Assembly: GCF_018860665.1 (NCBI RefSeq) | Contig: NZ_JAHKPK010000025.1 | Span: 1-37,518 of the forward strand | Source of the DNA: Pacificibacter marinus | Lineage (GTDB): Bacteria > Pseudomonadota > Alphaproteobacteria > Rhodobacterales > Rhodobacteraceae | Direction: 5' to 3' | DNA length: 37,518 nt | Notes under the pieces: generated by a model | Seen by the model: only the letters and a program-made list of their open reading frames with translations | What the model was told of the DNA's origin: nothing | Database searches by the model: none | In this document: one piece after another, positions 7,219 to 16,803 of the stretch | Position numbering within the stretch: position 1 is the first letter of the stretch | Layout of the letters: each line of letters starts with the position of its first letter | Made by a program: the position numbers and the translations under genes

Positions 7219-7312
7219 GGCGTTACATATCTGCGCAGGTTTTCTGCGCATTCAATTTACGTTGGTCTGCGCGCCACCGTTTGACGCCAGAGACGAAAAG
7301 GATTGCATATCT

Positions 7313-8497
7313 ATGCCCCATCTCTTGTCCCGCCTTGCCTGTGTTGTTGCGGCCTCCTGTGTGATGGTCACATCAGCCCTGCCCGCCTTTGCCTTTGATA
7401 CCCATGCGCGGGCCGCTTGGGTTTATGACCTGACGACTGATACGCTGTTGTTGGAAAAAGAAGCCGATACGCCGCTTCCGCCTGCTTCGATGTCCAAATT
7501 GATGACACTCAACATGTTGTTCGAGGCCCTGCGCGATGGCCGCGTCACGCTTGACACACGGTTTTCTGTCTCGACACGGGCGAAAAATATGGGCGGTTCA
7601 ACGATGTTTCTGGATGAAACAGATCGCCCCACCGTCGAAGAGTTGATCCAAGGTATTATCGTATTGTCTGGCAATGACGCCTGTGTCGCGGTGGCCGAAG
7701 GGCTTGCTGGCACGGAAGACAATTTCGCACGGCTGATGAATGAGCGCGCGCAGGCTTTGGGAATGGACAATTCGACCTTTGCCAATGCCTCTGGCTGGCC
7801 AAGCCCCGCGCAACGCATGTCGATGGAAGACCTCGGCATTTTGGCAACGCGCCTGATCAAGGATTTCCCTGAATATTACGGTTACTTTGGACAGCTCGAA
7901 TTCCCTTACGACAATCGCGCACCGCAAAACCGTAACAATCGCAACCCTTTACTGAAACTCGGTATCGGCGCGGATGGGCTTAAGACCGGCCACACCCAAG
8001 AGGCGGGCTACGGGCTTGTCGGCTCCGCGATGCAGGGCAATCGTCGTTTGGTTTTCGTTATAACGGGCCTCTCTTCAGAAGCAGAGCGCGCTCAAGAGGC
8101 CGAACGTATTGTCAGCTGGGGCTTTCGCCAATTCGCGCAAAAAACAATCGCGACATCAGGGCAAGAATTCGCCCGCGCCGATGTCTGGATGGGCAGCGAG
8201 ACCAACGTAGGTCTTGTCGCGGCACAAGACATGTCTTTGTTGCTGCCTGCGCCAATGTTGCAAGATGTCACCGGAACAGTCGTCTATTCCGCCCCGCTAC
8301 AAGCGCCAATTCTGCAAGGCGATAAGGTTGCGGAACTCGTGATCGATCGCGGCGATATGCCTGAAGCGCGCTTGCCGCTGGTGGCGGACCGCACGATTGA
8401 ACGTGGCGGCGTTGGCCCTCGGTTGCGCACAGCCTTTAGCGTGCTGCGCACCAAGCTGACCACGCCATCCGACGCCCCTGATACCGTGGCGCAATAG
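7313..8497 (+). CDS. D-alanyl-D-alanine carboxypeptidase (S11 family)
   Basis: The 394-aa protein has a Sec signal peptide ending near ALPAFAF (about residue 28). All three active-site motifs of penicillin-binding proteins are present: S59-M-S-K62, S119-G-N121 and K224-T-G226 (DGLKTGHTQ). A C-terminal beta domain of the PBP5/6 kind follows. The enzyme trims the terminal D-alanine of peptidoglycan pentapeptides in the periplasm. The ATG at 7313 is chosen because it begins the signal peptide directly; the frame opens earlier at 7262 with no signal-like sequence. It follows the SPOR gene by 94 bases and precedes tmk by 9, so it is probably in one operon with both. Confidence 0.95.
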   Translation: MPHLLSRLACVVAASCVMVTSALPAFAFDTHARAAWVYDLTTDTLLLEKEADTPLPPASMSKLMTLNMLFEALRDGRVTLDTRFSVSTRAKNMGGSTMFLDETDRPTVEELIQGIIVLSGNDACVAVAEGLAGTEDNFARLMNERAQALGMDNSTFANASGWPSPAQRMSMEDLGILATRLIKDFPEYYGYFGQLEFPYDNRAPQNRNNRNPLLKLGIGADGLKTGHTQEAGYGLVGSAMQGNRRLVFVITGLSSEAERAQEAERIVSWGFRQFAQKTIATSGQEFARADVWMGSETNVGLVAAQDMSLLLPAPMLQDVTGTVVYSAPLQAPILQGDKVAELVIDRGDMPEARLPLVADRTIERGGVGPRLRTAFSVLRTKLTTPSDAPDTVAQ

Positions 8498-8506
8498 GAC
8501 CTATAT

Positions 8507-9136
8507 ATGTTCATCAGTTTCGAGGGCATTGACGGCTCTGGCAAATCCACCCAAGCGCGTCTTTTGGCGGATTTCCTACGCAATCAAGGTCATGACGTGA
8601 TCTTGACCCGCGAACCTGGTGGATCGGCTGGCGCCGAAGAAATCCGCGCGCTGGTGCTGGAAGGCGACCCAGATCGTTGGTCGGCTGAAACCGAGCTTTT
8701 GTTGTTCACCGCCGCGCGCCGCGACCATTTGGAAAAGACCATTCGCCCTGCGCTGAAGGCTGGACAAATCGTGATCTGTGATCGCTTTGCCGACAGCACA
8801 CGGGTCTATCAAGGCACCACACGCGGCGATTTGTTGGAGCGTGTGAATGCGTTGCATGCGGCGATGATCGGGGTGGAACCTGACATCACGATTCTGGTCG
8901 ACATCGACCCCAGCGTTGGATTGTCGCGCGCCAAGTCACGTCAGACAGCAGAAGAGCGGTTCGAAGATTTCGGCGTTGAGATGCAAATCAAGATGCGCAG
9001 CGCGTTTATGGAACTGGCAAAAAATGCCCCCCGTTTTGTTGTCATCGAGGGCGCGCAAAGCATGGATGATGTGGCCAGTGATATTGCCGAGGCCATTCTG
9101 CCGCGCTTGGCCGCAGCCGAAGGCCCACACGCATGA
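8507..9136 (+). CDS. tmk: Thymidylate kinase
   Basis: The 209-aa protein is the usual length. It has the P-loop GIDGSGKST (7-15), the TREPGG dTMP-binding motif, a DRF motif (VICDRFADS) followed by YQG, and a LID region around SRQTAEERFE. It phosphorylates dTMP to dTDP with ATP in the cytoplasm. Its stop overlaps the start of holB by 4 bases. The tmk-holB pairing is conserved in many bacteria. Confidence 0.97.
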   Translation: MFISFEGIDGSGKSTQARLLADFLRNQGHDVILTREPGGSAGAEEIRALVLEGDPDRWSAETELLLFTAARRDHLEKTIRPALKAGQIVICDRFADSTRVYQGTTRGDLLERVNALHAAMIGVEPDITILVDIDPSVGLSRAKSRQTAEERFEDFGVEMQIKMRSAFMELAKNAPRFVVIEGAQSMDDVASDIAEAILPRLAAAEGPHA

Positions 9137-10287
9137 GAGCCCCCGCCGGAGACATGGAGCTAGAGCCGGAAGCAGACCGCGCCCCCGGCGCGCCGCATCC
9201 GCGTGAAACATTGCATTTATTTGGTCAATCCAAAGCCGAAGACGCGTTTTTGGAAGCCTTCAACACGGGGCGCTTGCACCATGCTTGGTTGATCACGGGA
9301 CCGCGCGGCGTGGGCAAAGCGACGCTGGCGTGGCGGATCGCGCGGTTTTTACTGTCTCAACCTGTGGGCGAGGCTGACGCTGGCCTGTTTTGGGACGCCC
9401 CCCCTGCCCCGACCAGCCTTGAGATTGGCCACGATACACCCGTCTATCGCCGCTCCGCACAATTGGCTGAACCCCGCCTGTGTTTGATCCGGCGCGCCTA
9501 TGATGCAAAGAAAAGTAAACACACCGCACAGATTTCCGTCGAAGAGGTGCGCAAACTGGGCGCGTTTTTTCATATGTCGGCCACGGATGGCGGACGTCGC
9601 GTGGTGATCGTGGACAGTGCGGATGAAATGAATGTGTCCTCGGCCAATGCTTTGCTAAAAATGCTCGAAGAGCCCCCCAAAGATGCTGTGCTTTTGCTCG
9701 TGTCCCACCAACCCTCGCGGCTTTTGCCAACCATCCGGTCGCGCTGTCGCGAGTTGCGCTTGGGGCATTTGGGCGGCGAAGATGTCCGCCAAGCCCTTGA
9801 CGCGGCAGGCTTTGATGCGGCAGACCAAAGCGACGCTCTTGCTGAATTGGCAGCAGGCTCGGTTGGGGAAGCCTTAAGATTGACGAATTTGGACGGAATG
9901 GACGCGTATCGCGAAGTTGTTGCCTTGTTCGCAACGCTGCCCAAACTGGACCGCCCGCGTGCGCTCAAACTGGCGGAAAGCTGTGTGGGCGCTGCCAATG
10001 TCGATCGCTATGAGCTTATTTTGGGGCTCATTGATCGGTTCTTGACCCGCATGGCACGCACAGGCGCAGGCCGTCCGCCACTTGTCGAAGCGGCCAAAGG
10101 CGAGGCCGAGGTCATGACGCGTTTGGCCCCTGACAGCATGGCGGCCAAAGACTGGGCCACAGTGCAACAAGAAATATCGGCCCGCGCGGCTCATGCCAAG
10201 GCGGTCAACCTTGACCCTGCCGCGTCGATCCTTGATATGGTATTTAAGATTAATGACACGGCGTCTCGCGTAGCCCGAACTCGATAA
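9133..10287 (+). CDS. holB: DNA polymerase III subunit delta'
   Basis: The protein has 384 aa. An N-terminal extension of about 25 residues precedes the AAA+ domain, which has a Walker A GPRGVGKAT (56-64), a Walker B-like VVIVDSADEM, the SANALLKMLEEPP helix and the SRC sensor motif (TIRSRCRELRL). It is a clamp-loader subunit that helps load the beta sliding clamp. The start overlaps tmk. A helical C-terminal collar domain follows the AAA+ part. Confidence 0.95.
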   Translation: MRAPAGDMELEPEADRAPGAPHPRETLHLFGQSKAEDAFLEAFNTGRLHHAWLITGPRGVGKATLAWRIARFLLSQPVGEADAGLFWDAPPAPTSLEIGHDTPVYRRSAQLAEPRLCLIRRAYDAKKSKHTAQISVEEVRKLGAFFHMSATDGGRRVVIVDSADEMNVSSANALLKMLEEPPKDAVLLLVSHQPSRLLPTIRSRCRELRLGHLGGEDVRQALDAAGFDAADQSDALAELAAGSVGEALRLTNLDGMDAYREVVALFATLPKLDRPRALKLAESCVGAANVDRYELILGLIDRFLTRMARTGAGRPPLVEAAKGEAEVMTRLAPDSMAAKDWATVQQEISARAAHAKAVNLDPAASILDMVFKINDTASRVARTR

Positions 10288-10322
10288 ACCGCTGCGCGCC
10301 GCCACAGTTTAGAGCACCCGTA

Positions 10323-11135
10323 ATGTCCGCATCCGATATGACGTCTGAAGCCACGCCTTTGATCACCGACAGCCATTGTCACACGGACTTTCCCGACTTT
10401 GCAGATGAATTGCCGCAAGTGATTGAACGGGCTGTGGACGCTGGCGTGCACCGGATGGTGACGATCTGCACCAAGCTGAAAAACGTACCGCAGGTGCAGG
10501 CTATTTCTGAGGCCCATGCACCGGTATTTTGGGCGGCAGGCACCCACCCTATGTCAGCGGCAGAGGAACCTTTGGCCAGCGTTGAAGATTTGGTCAAACT
10601 GGCAGACCATCCGAAATTCGTCGGGATTGGCGAGACAGGTCTGGATTATCACTACAGCGTCGACAGTATGAGCATTCAACAGGAAAGCCTGCGGGTTCAT
10701 ATTGAGGCGGCGCGTCAAACCGGCCTGCCTTTGATCATTCATGCGCGTGCTGCGGATGATGATATGGCGCGTATTTTGACGGAAGAATTTAAGGCGGGCG
10801 CCTATTCTTGCGTTATGCATTGTTTTTCCAGCTCACGCGCATTGGGCATGGCGGCACTCGAGTTGGGGTTTTACCTGTCGATGTCTGGCATCACGGCGTT
10901 TCCTAAATCATCTGAACTGCGCGAAATTTTCTGCGATGTGCCCAAGGATCGCATTTTGGTGGAAACAGACGCGCCCTATCTTGCGCCGCCACCCTTTCGC
11001 GGACGTCGTAACGAGCCGTCTTATGTCGCCCATACAGCGCGCAAAGCGGCCGAGACTTTCGGCATGGATTACGCTGATTTCGCGGCCCAGACAGAAGCCA
11101 ATTTTGAACGTCTGTTCACCAAGGCCGTGCTTTGA
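10323..11135 (+). CDS. TatD family metal-dependent hydrolase
   Basis: The 270-aa TIM-barrel protein has all the TatD signatures: DSHCHTDF, GTHPM, GIGETGLDYHY, IIHARAADDD, VMHCFS and VETDAPYLAPPPFRGRRNEP. Members are metal-dependent DNases (3'-5' exonuclease or AP endonuclease activity reported for E. coli TatD). It follows holB by 35 bases and overlaps the next gene, the common tmk-holB-tatD order of alphaproteobacteria. Confidence 0.94.
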   Translation: MSASDMTSEATPLITDSHCHTDFPDFADELPQVIERAVDAGVHRMVTICTKLKNVPQVQAISEAHAPVFWAAGTHPMSAAEEPLASVEDLVKLADHPKFVGIGETGLDYHYSVDSMSIQQESLRVHIEAARQTGLPLIIHARAADDDMARILTEEFKAGAYSCVMHCFSSSRALGMAALELGFYLSMSGITAFPKSSELREIFCDVPKDRILVETDAPYLAPPPFRGRRNEPSYVAHTARKAAETFGMDYADFAAQTEANFERLFTKAVL

Positions 11136-11926
11136 GCCTGACCTTTACCATATTGGGCTGCGGGTCCTCCGGTGGCGTGCCGCGCATTGGCGGCATTTGG
11201 GGGGCCTGCGATCCCAAAAATCCAAAAAACACACGCCTGCGCTGTTCTGCTTTGGTTGAAAAAACCGGTTCAGGCGGTACCACAAAAGTGTTGATCGACA
11301 CCTCGCCCGATATGCGCAAACAATTGCTGGATGCAAATGTCAGCCATTTGGACGGGGTGATTTACACCCACGCCCATGCGGATCATGTCCACGGCATTGA
11401 TGATCTGCGCCAAGTGGTGTTTTCCATGCGCGAGCGGGTGAAAGTCTGGGCCGACAAAGACACGCAAAACGATCTTATTTCGCGTTTTGGCTATGCCTTC
11501 GTGCAGCCTGAGGGCTCGAATTATCCCGCCATTTTGGACCTGCACGCCATCTCTGGCCCTGTGACGATTGATGGCGCTGGCGGGCCGATCACCTTTGATC
11601 CGATCAAAGTGAACCACGGCCAAATCGACGCGCTTGGGTTTCGCATTGGGTCATTGGCCTATATCCCTGATGTTTTAGAGATTTTTGAAGACAGCTGGCC
11701 CAAACTTATGGGGCTCGGCACATTGATCATCGATGCCTTGCGTTATGAACCGCACCCCTCGCACGCGCATTTGGCACGAACACTGGAGTGGATCGAACGC
11801 GCCGCGCCCAGCACAGCCGTTCTCACAAATATGCACATTGATCTTGACTACGAGACCCTGCAAGCTGAGACCGAAGATCACATCACACCCGCATTCGACG
11901 GTCTGACGATCCCCTTTAAGGACTAA
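11132..11926 (+). CDS. MBL-fold metallo-hydrolase (PhnP-like)
   Basis: The 264-aa protein opens with FTILGCGSSGGVPRIGG, the typical N-terminus of PhnP-like enzymes. It has the metal-binding motif H-A-H-A-D-H (THAHADHVHGIDDL), a downstream NHGQIDALGFRI strand and a late NMHIDLDYE segment supplying further metal ligands. PhnP itself is a cyclic phosphodiesterase; the substrate here is unknown. The start is TTG at 11132, embedded in the tatD stop (TTGA), which implies translational coupling. Confidence 0.9.
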   Translation: MSLTFTILGCGSSGGVPRIGGIWGACDPKNPKNTRLRCSALVEKTGSGGTTKVLIDTSPDMRKQLLDANVSHLDGVIYTHAHADHVHGIDDLRQVVFSMRERVKVWADKDTQNDLISRFGYAFVQPEGSNYPAILDLHAISGPVTIDGAGGPITFDPIKVNHGQIDALGFRIGSLAYIPDVLEIFEDSWPKLMGLGTLIIDALRYEPHPSHAHLARTLEWIERAAPSTAVLTNMHIDLDYETLQAETEDHITPAFDGLTIPFKD

Positions 11927-11931
11927 AATCT

Positions 11932-12870
11932 ATGCAAGCGCTGCTTCAAGTCATTATGCCCGTCTTTTTGGTTGTGGGGTATGGCTATCTTTCGCGGGTA
12001 CGGGGTTGGATTTCTGACGATGCCGTGGCGATGTTGATGAAATTCGCCCAGAACTTTGCCGTGCCATTGTTGTTGTTTTCAGGCATTGCGCAGATAGATT
12101 TGGGCGAAACCTTTCACCCGCCGTTGCTGCTTTCATTTTATATCGGCGCATTCTCGGGGGGCGCTTTTGCCTTTTGCGGCGCGCGCTATTTGTTCAAACG
12201 CAGCCTGACGGACTCTGTCGCCATCGGTTTTGTCGGTCTATTTTCAAACTGTATGTTGCTGGGCATCCCGATCACTGAGCGCGCCTATGGGATTGATGCT
12301 CTAGGGTGGAACTTTGCGATCATTTCGATCCACGCGCCATTGCTTTACGCAGTTGGGATCACCGCAATGGAGCTCGCCCGTGCCCAAGGACAGAATATAT
12401 CGGCGATAAAACTGGCCAAACAGGTCAGTTCGTCTATTTTGAAAAATCCTTTGATCATCGGCATTTCAGCGGGCTGGATCGTTAATGTGACGGGCCTATC
12501 TTTGCCCCTGCCTCTTTGGGACTCGATCAATCTCATGAAAAGCGCAGCTATTCCTGTTGCATTATTCGGATTGGGTGGCGTCTTGGTGCGCTACCGTCCA
12601 GAGGGCGACATGCGTATCATCGCTTGGACTGTCACGGCATCACTGTTGGTACATCCTTTGATCACCTATGGCTTGGGTCATTTTGTCTTTCATCTAGAGG
12701 TTGGCCCGCTCAGGTCTGCTGCGCTTACAGGAGCAATGGCCACAGGCGTTAATGGCTATTTGTTTGCAGACATGTACGGTTCGGCAAAACGCGTGGCGGC
12801 CTCGTCTGTGTTGATCGGTACGGGGCTTTCTGTGCTTACCATTTGGTGTTGGCTTGCGATCCTGCCCTAA
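11932..12870 (+). CDS. AEC family transporter
   Basis: The 312-aa membrane protein has about ten hydrophobic segments. The first half ends in a signature-like FVGLFSNCMLLGIP; the second half begins around ISAGWIVNVTGLSLPLPLW and contains SAAIPVALFGLGG. These are the two repeated halves of the auxin-efflux-carrier fold. In bacteria such proteins export or import organic acids; the substrate is not predictable here. It starts 6 bases after the MBL gene, so it is the last gene of the operon. The 294-base gap that follows shows no gene and probably holds the promoter of the RTX/Hint gene. Confidence 0.88.
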   Translation: MQALLQVIMPVFLVVGYGYLSRVRGWISDDAVAMLMKFAQNFAVPLLLFSGIAQIDLGETFHPPLLLSFYIGAFSGGAFAFCGARYLFKRSLTDSVAIGFVGLFSNCMLLGIPITERAYGIDALGWNFAIISIHAPLLYAVGITAMELARAQGQNISAIKLAKQVSSSILKNPLIIGISAGWIVNVTGLSLPLPLWDSINLMKSAAIPVALFGLGGVLVRYRPEGDMRIIAWTVTASLLVHPLITYGLGHFVFHLEVGPLRSAALTGAMATGVNGYLFADMYGSAKRVAASSVLIGTGLSVLTIWCWLAILP

Positions 12871-13164
12871 GAGGCGCACCTCACGTTTTGGCAAAGTACA
12901 GGCTTAGACGTGGCGCATAGTCATAAAAACTAGGGGCAAAAATCTCATTTAAGGGCCTCAATACGATCCCTAGCTTGCGCCCCAGCGGGATACCCACGGC
13001 GAAAAAACACGGCATATTTTGTAAACAGTGCCTTTAAAAACCCCTTATTTTTCACGTATGGACCTCAAACCTGCCCAATTTGAGCCTCAATCCTCCGTCA
13101 TTTCATCGATCAAGACGATCGAACTGCGCTCTGTGGTTTGATCTGTAGTTTTGAGGTGATTGAT

Positions 13165-15975
13165 ATGCCAGTATTCGACGTAAGATTTTATAACATTGAT
13201 CCGGCATCCTTTTTGGGAGAAACGGGATCCTTTTCCACCTATACTGGCCCTCAAATTGCCGCAGGCGTTGCCGCAATCACCGACAACGGTACAGGGGCCG
13301 ATGGGTTGGGCTTGGATGACGACAACGCTGGCGACGGCGCCACGACTGCGGTTGTGTCACTCGATGGCGACACCTCAACCAATGCGACTGTTGATGCAGA
13401 ACGTGTGTGGACCGTTCAAGACACCACAACAGGTGAAATTTTTCAAATCGCGCAGTTCGATGTTGAAAGCGGCGATGCGCAAGGGCTTTACACTCTATCT
13501 GAGGTGCCCCTTGTTGTGGGGCATACCTATGAAGTCCTGAACAATGACACTTTCGCGGTTATTGCTGACGGTGAAGAAGCCTTTACCTATGCCGATTACC
13601 AAGACGACATTGTCGAGGGCACAAGCGGAAATGACACGATAGATTCCTCATACGTTGAACCAAATGGCGGTGATGTGATCGATGGCGAAACCGCAACGTC
13701 TAACGTTTTCTCATGGGACGATTACGCCGAAGACGGCGTCGATCTTTCAAATTCAGATGGCTCTATGGTTGTTGGCGGCATCGAGGTTTCCATCAGCTAT
13801 AATGATGAGGGCCCTGGCTACTCTGTCGCGGTCTCTGACGATACGATTTATAGTGATACAGGTGAAACTTTTGACACCGACAGCTCTCTTTTGCTGCTCG
13901 GAAACAACCGAAACGGCGAAGGCTCCGGTTCCGACACCTCTACCCTGACCATCGATTTTGATCAGGCGGAAGGGTCGAACCTAAACCCAGAAGTCGAAAA
14001 CGTAAGTTTCCGTATCTCCGATATCGATGTGTCCAGATTTATCGACACCATCACGGTCACCGCTTATGACAGCGAGGGCCAACCCGTTAACGTTGTGATT
14101 ACATCCGCCGGAGACGTGTCCGTCGTTGGGGACACAGCAACGGGCACCTCAAGCACCTCTTCTGCTGACGCGGATGGGTCCATTCTTGTGACCATAGAAG
14201 GCCCTGTTTCGTCTATCGAGATTGACTACGGCAATGATGGCAGGGGCAACCAAGGCGTCAACATTTCTGATATTCATTTTGACAGCGTCTACGGCGATTA
14301 CGACGACACGGTCGAGGCAGGCGACGGCGACGATTTTATCGAGTCTGGTCTTGGCGATGATGTTGTCTCAGCTGGCGCTGGTGATGACACTGTGTCGGGT
14401 GGTGAGGGTGATGATATCCTGTTCGGCGACCAAAATACCGAACCATCGACCACAACGGTGGGATCAAATCTGATCACAAATGGCACCATGGAGGCGACAG
14501 GCACCAAGGTAAACGGAGCCGTCGACACGAATGTATCAGGATGGACGAGTATCCTTGACGGGGATGTCGTAAGCAAGTCTGAGGTCTGGAACGGATCTCT
14601 TGACGGGGTCAGCAATGCCGTCGGCGACACCTATGTCGAATTGGACAACGATACCGGCGTCGACGCCATCAGCCAGACAATCGCGACAACAGCGGGCACG
14701 TCCTATGTCCTAAGCTTTGACGCAGCCTTGCGTAACACTGCGGGTGACGATGGGATTGAAGTCTACATTGACGATGAACTTGTCGATGTGATCAGACCGG
14801 GCGATGCAACCTGGGATACCTATACGGTCGAATTCACAGGAACCGGCGATGACACCACCATCGAATTCCGTGAAATCGCCAGCGAAGACGACAAACGGGG
14901 TGTGCTGTTAGACGATGTCTCTGTCATGGAAGTGGCCTACGTTGTTGACCCCGATGCGGTCACAGACGGTGACGACATCATGGACGGCGGCGACGGCAAT
15001 GACACGATCTACGGTCAAGGCGGCAATGATACGCTGAGCGGCGGCGCGGACAATGACTTCATCGATGGCGGCAGCGGCGACGACACGATTTACGGTGGCA
15101 CTGGCGAAGACACGATTTACGGCGGTGAAGGTGATGACACCATCTACGCTGGCAGCGGTGATACGATAGATGGCGGCGACGGTGATGACACCTTCATCAT
15201 TGATCCTTCCCAGCTTGAAGGCAATGCAGACCCGCTCAACCCAGATGTGATCACCATCATCGGCAGCGAATCTGGCGAAGACGGTGGTGGCGATACTTTG
15301 GACATGAACGGCCTTATGGTGCCCGGATCCGTCGTGCGTGATGCTGGCGACAATGAAAGCGGGTATGCCACACTGACAGATGGGACGATCATTCGGTTTG
15401 AGAATATCGAAACCTTGATCTGCTTTGGTCGAGGCACCCGCATCGAAACCCCTTATGGCTCACGCCGCATCGAGACGTTGAAGGTGGGCGATCTGGTTAT
15501 TACCCGAGATCACGGCCCTCAGCCACTGCGCTGGATCGGGTCGCGCGGCGTTGAGGCCAAAGGCGATTTTGCCCCGATCCAGATCAAATCTGGCGTATTG
15601 GGCAACACAGCCGATCTGATTGTATCACCGCAACATCGCATGGTCTTGGACGGGTGGCGCGCTGAGATGTTGTTTGGCGCGAATGAAGTTTTCGCAGCCG
15701 CCAAGCACCTGATCAACGACACCACCATTGTGCGGCGCGAGGGCGGGTTTGTGGAATATTTCCACATGATGTTCGATGCCCATGAGGTTGTTTTTGCTGA
15801 AAGCGCTGCCTCTGAAAGTTTCCACCCCTCTGATTTGTCTTTAACCGGGGTGGCTGACGAGGCACGCGAGGAATTGTTCAAACTGTTTCCAGAACTTCGC
15901 ACGATGCCAACGGGACACGGGCCAACAGCACGCCTATGCTTGAAAGCACATGAAGCGCGGTTGTTGATGACCTAA
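13165..15975 (+). CDS. RTX calcium-binding protein with C-terminal Hint domain
   Basis: The very acidic 936-aa protein has no signal peptide, as expected for a type I secreted protein. Residues about 1-140 are a leading domain. A first block of RTX nonapeptides (GDGDDFIESGLGDD and similar) lies at about 380-425. A carbohydrate-binding-like beta sandwich follows (about 430-590; NLITNGTMEA to LLDDVSVMEV). A second, longer RTX block (GGDGNDTIYGQGGND) covers about 605-680. A Hint_2 domain starts at Cys753 (CFGRGTRIETPYG, IETLKVGDLV, then VSPQHRMVL) and fills the C-terminus. Hint domains cleave or splice polypeptides; whether this one self-processes is unknown. The ATG at 13165 follows GAGGTG. No type I exporter genes lie in the window. 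Confidence 0.9.
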   Translation: MPVFDVRFYNIDPASFLGETGSFSTYTGPQIAAGVAAITDNGTGADGLGLDDDNAGDGATTAVVSLDGDTSTNATVDAERVWTVQDTTTGEIFQIAQFDVESGDAQGLYTLSEVPLVVGHTYEVLNNDTFAVIADGEEAFTYADYQDDIVEGTSGNDTIDSSYVEPNGGDVIDGETATSNVFSWDDYAEDGVDLSNSDGSMVVGGIEVSISYNDEGPGYSVAVSDDTIYSDTGETFDTDSSLLLLGNNRNGEGSGSDTSTLTIDFDQAEGSNLNPEVENVSFRISDIDVSRFIDTITVTAYDSEGQPVNVVITSAGDVSVVGDTATGTSSTSSADADGSILVTIEGPVSSIEIDYGNDGRGNQGVNISDIHFDSVYGDYDDTVEAGDGDDFIESGLGDDVVSAGAGDDTVSGGEGDDILFGDQNTEPSTTTVGSNLITNGTMEATGTKVNGAVDTNVSGWTSILDGDVVSKSEVWNGSLDGVSNAVGDTYVELDNDTGVDAISQTIATTAGTSYVLSFDAALRNTAGDDGIEVYIDDELVDVIRPGDATWDTYTVEFTGTGDDTTIEFREIASEDDKRGVLLDDVSVMEVAYVVDPDAVTDGDDIMDGGDGNDTIYGQGGNDTLSGGADNDFIDGGSGDDTIYGGTGEDTIYGGEGDDTIYAGSGDTIDGGDGDDTFIIDPSQLEGNADPLNPDVITIIGSESGEDGGGDTLDMNGLMVPGSVVRDAGDNESGYATLTDGTIIRFENIETLICFGRGTRIETPYGSRRIETLKVGDLVITRDHGPQPLRWIGSRGVEAKGDFAPIQIKSGVLGNTADLIVSPQHRMVLDGWRAEMLFGANEVFAAAKHLINDTTIVRREGGFVEYFHMMFDAHEVVFAESAASESFHPSDLSLTGVADEAREELFKLFPELRTMPTGHGPTARLCLKAHEARLLMT

Positions 15976-15997
15976 GCCAACCACGCACTGAAACGTC

Positions 15998-16025
15998 AAA
16001 ACGCCCAACTGATGTTGGGCGTTTT
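15998..16025 (+). terminator. Rho-independent terminator after the RTX/Hint gene
   Basis: AAAACGCCCAAC (15998-16009) and GTTGGGCGTTTT (16014-16025) form a perfect 12-bp stem with a TGAT loop, ending in T's. It lies 22 bases after the stop at 15975. Confidence 0.9.
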
Positions 16026-16092
16026 CGGGTGCAAATTGAGAGCTTGCTTTGCACAATCGCCGCATGCCTGACCATATTCAACAGGGCCAAAC

Positions 16093-16108
16093 GGGGCATA
16101 TATGCCCC
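16093..16108. repeat. Perfect 16-bp palindrome GGGGCATATATGCCCC
   Basis: An uninterrupted self-complementary 16-mer in the gap between two convergent genes. It has no loop, so it is not a usual terminator. A protein-binding site or chance are both possible. Confidence 0.4.
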
Positions 16109-16128
16109 ATGGAAATGTTGTTTTGTGA

Positions 16129-16148
16129 GGCGGACAGGCATGCCCGCC
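16129..16148 (-). terminator. Hairpin after the redoxin gene
   Basis: On the minus strand, GGCGGGCA and TGTCCGCC pair over 8 bp with one G-T pair around a TGCC loop, 8 bases after the redoxin stop. It has no clear T-run, so termination is plausible rather than shown. Confidence 0.4.
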
Positions 16149-16156
16149 CCTATCGC

Positions 16157-16684
16157 TTAGACAACAACTGTTCCGCGAAACGGCAGGTTGTTTGCAATCG
16201 TGAACTTCATACCATCGAGCAATTGAACCAGATCAGGGCGCGCAGATGGCGCGTTTGAAATGGCCGCGACGACGATATTGCCAGCTGGATCAAGGCAGAA
16301 AATGCCTGGCTCAGCAAAACGCGCAATCGCGTCGCCGTTGTTTGCAGGTTCGGTGATGTACAGCCCCAGTTCGACCATTTGATCGACAGTCAGACCATAA
16401 CCTACATCCATGCTCCATTTGTACTCGGCAATATCTGCTGCAGCGCGTTCTTCAGTGTCTGCGGACACCACTTTGATCGTGAACCCCGCCTCTTCCCATT
16501 CGGATTTCATCGCTTCCAAACCGTTAAGGTAGTTTTTGCAACGGCCACAATGGCGGCCACGGTACACGATGAACAAGGTCCACCCTTCGGTCGCCCCGCC
16601 AATATTCATGGTTCCACCACCGAGTTGTGGAACAGAAATGGCAGGGATAGGCGCCCCAACGGTTGGTTTCGCATGTGCGTTCAT
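16157..16684 (-). CDS. Peroxiredoxin/thioredoxin-like redoxin
   Basis: The 175-aa protein has the AhpC/TSA-type fold. LFIVYRGRHCGRCKNYL places the redox motif C46-G-R-C49 after the first beta strand; FTIKVVSADTEERA and GIFCLDPAGNIV are later conserved strands. It probably reduces peroxides or disulfides in the cytoplasm; the electron donor is unknown. The ATG at 16684 is chosen (GAGAG upstream). An upstream extension to 16783 would read through the promoter/operator. It is divergent from a GntR regulator, with a palindrome in between. Confidence 0.82.
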   Translation of the reverse strand: MNAHAKPTVGAPIPAISVPQLGGGTMNIGGATEGWTLFIVYRGRHCGRCKNYLNGLEAMKSEWEEAGFTIKVVSADTEERAAADIAEYKWSMDVGYGLTVDQMVELGLYITEPANNGDAIARFAEPGIFCLDPAGNIVVAAISNAPSARPDLVQLLDGMKFTIANNLPFRGTVVV

Positions 16685-16780
16685 AGCGTGCAATCTCTCA
16701 TATAAAGTAATGTTGTCTGCCTCAGCGGCAGGATCTTGACCCGTCTTTGAGTATACAGCGCTCCCTCTTGAGTCAACAGT

Positions 16781-16803
16781 CATATGATGTCATACGTCAT
16801 ATG
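16781..16803. promoter_or_regulatory. Probable GntR operator between redoxin and regulator genes
   Basis: CATATGA (16781-16787) and TCATATG (16797-16803) are perfect inverted arms of a 23-bp near-palindrome. It lies 97 bp upstream of the redoxin start and 108 bp upstream of the GntR gene, where it could control both. Inferred from symmetry and position. Confidence 0.55.
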
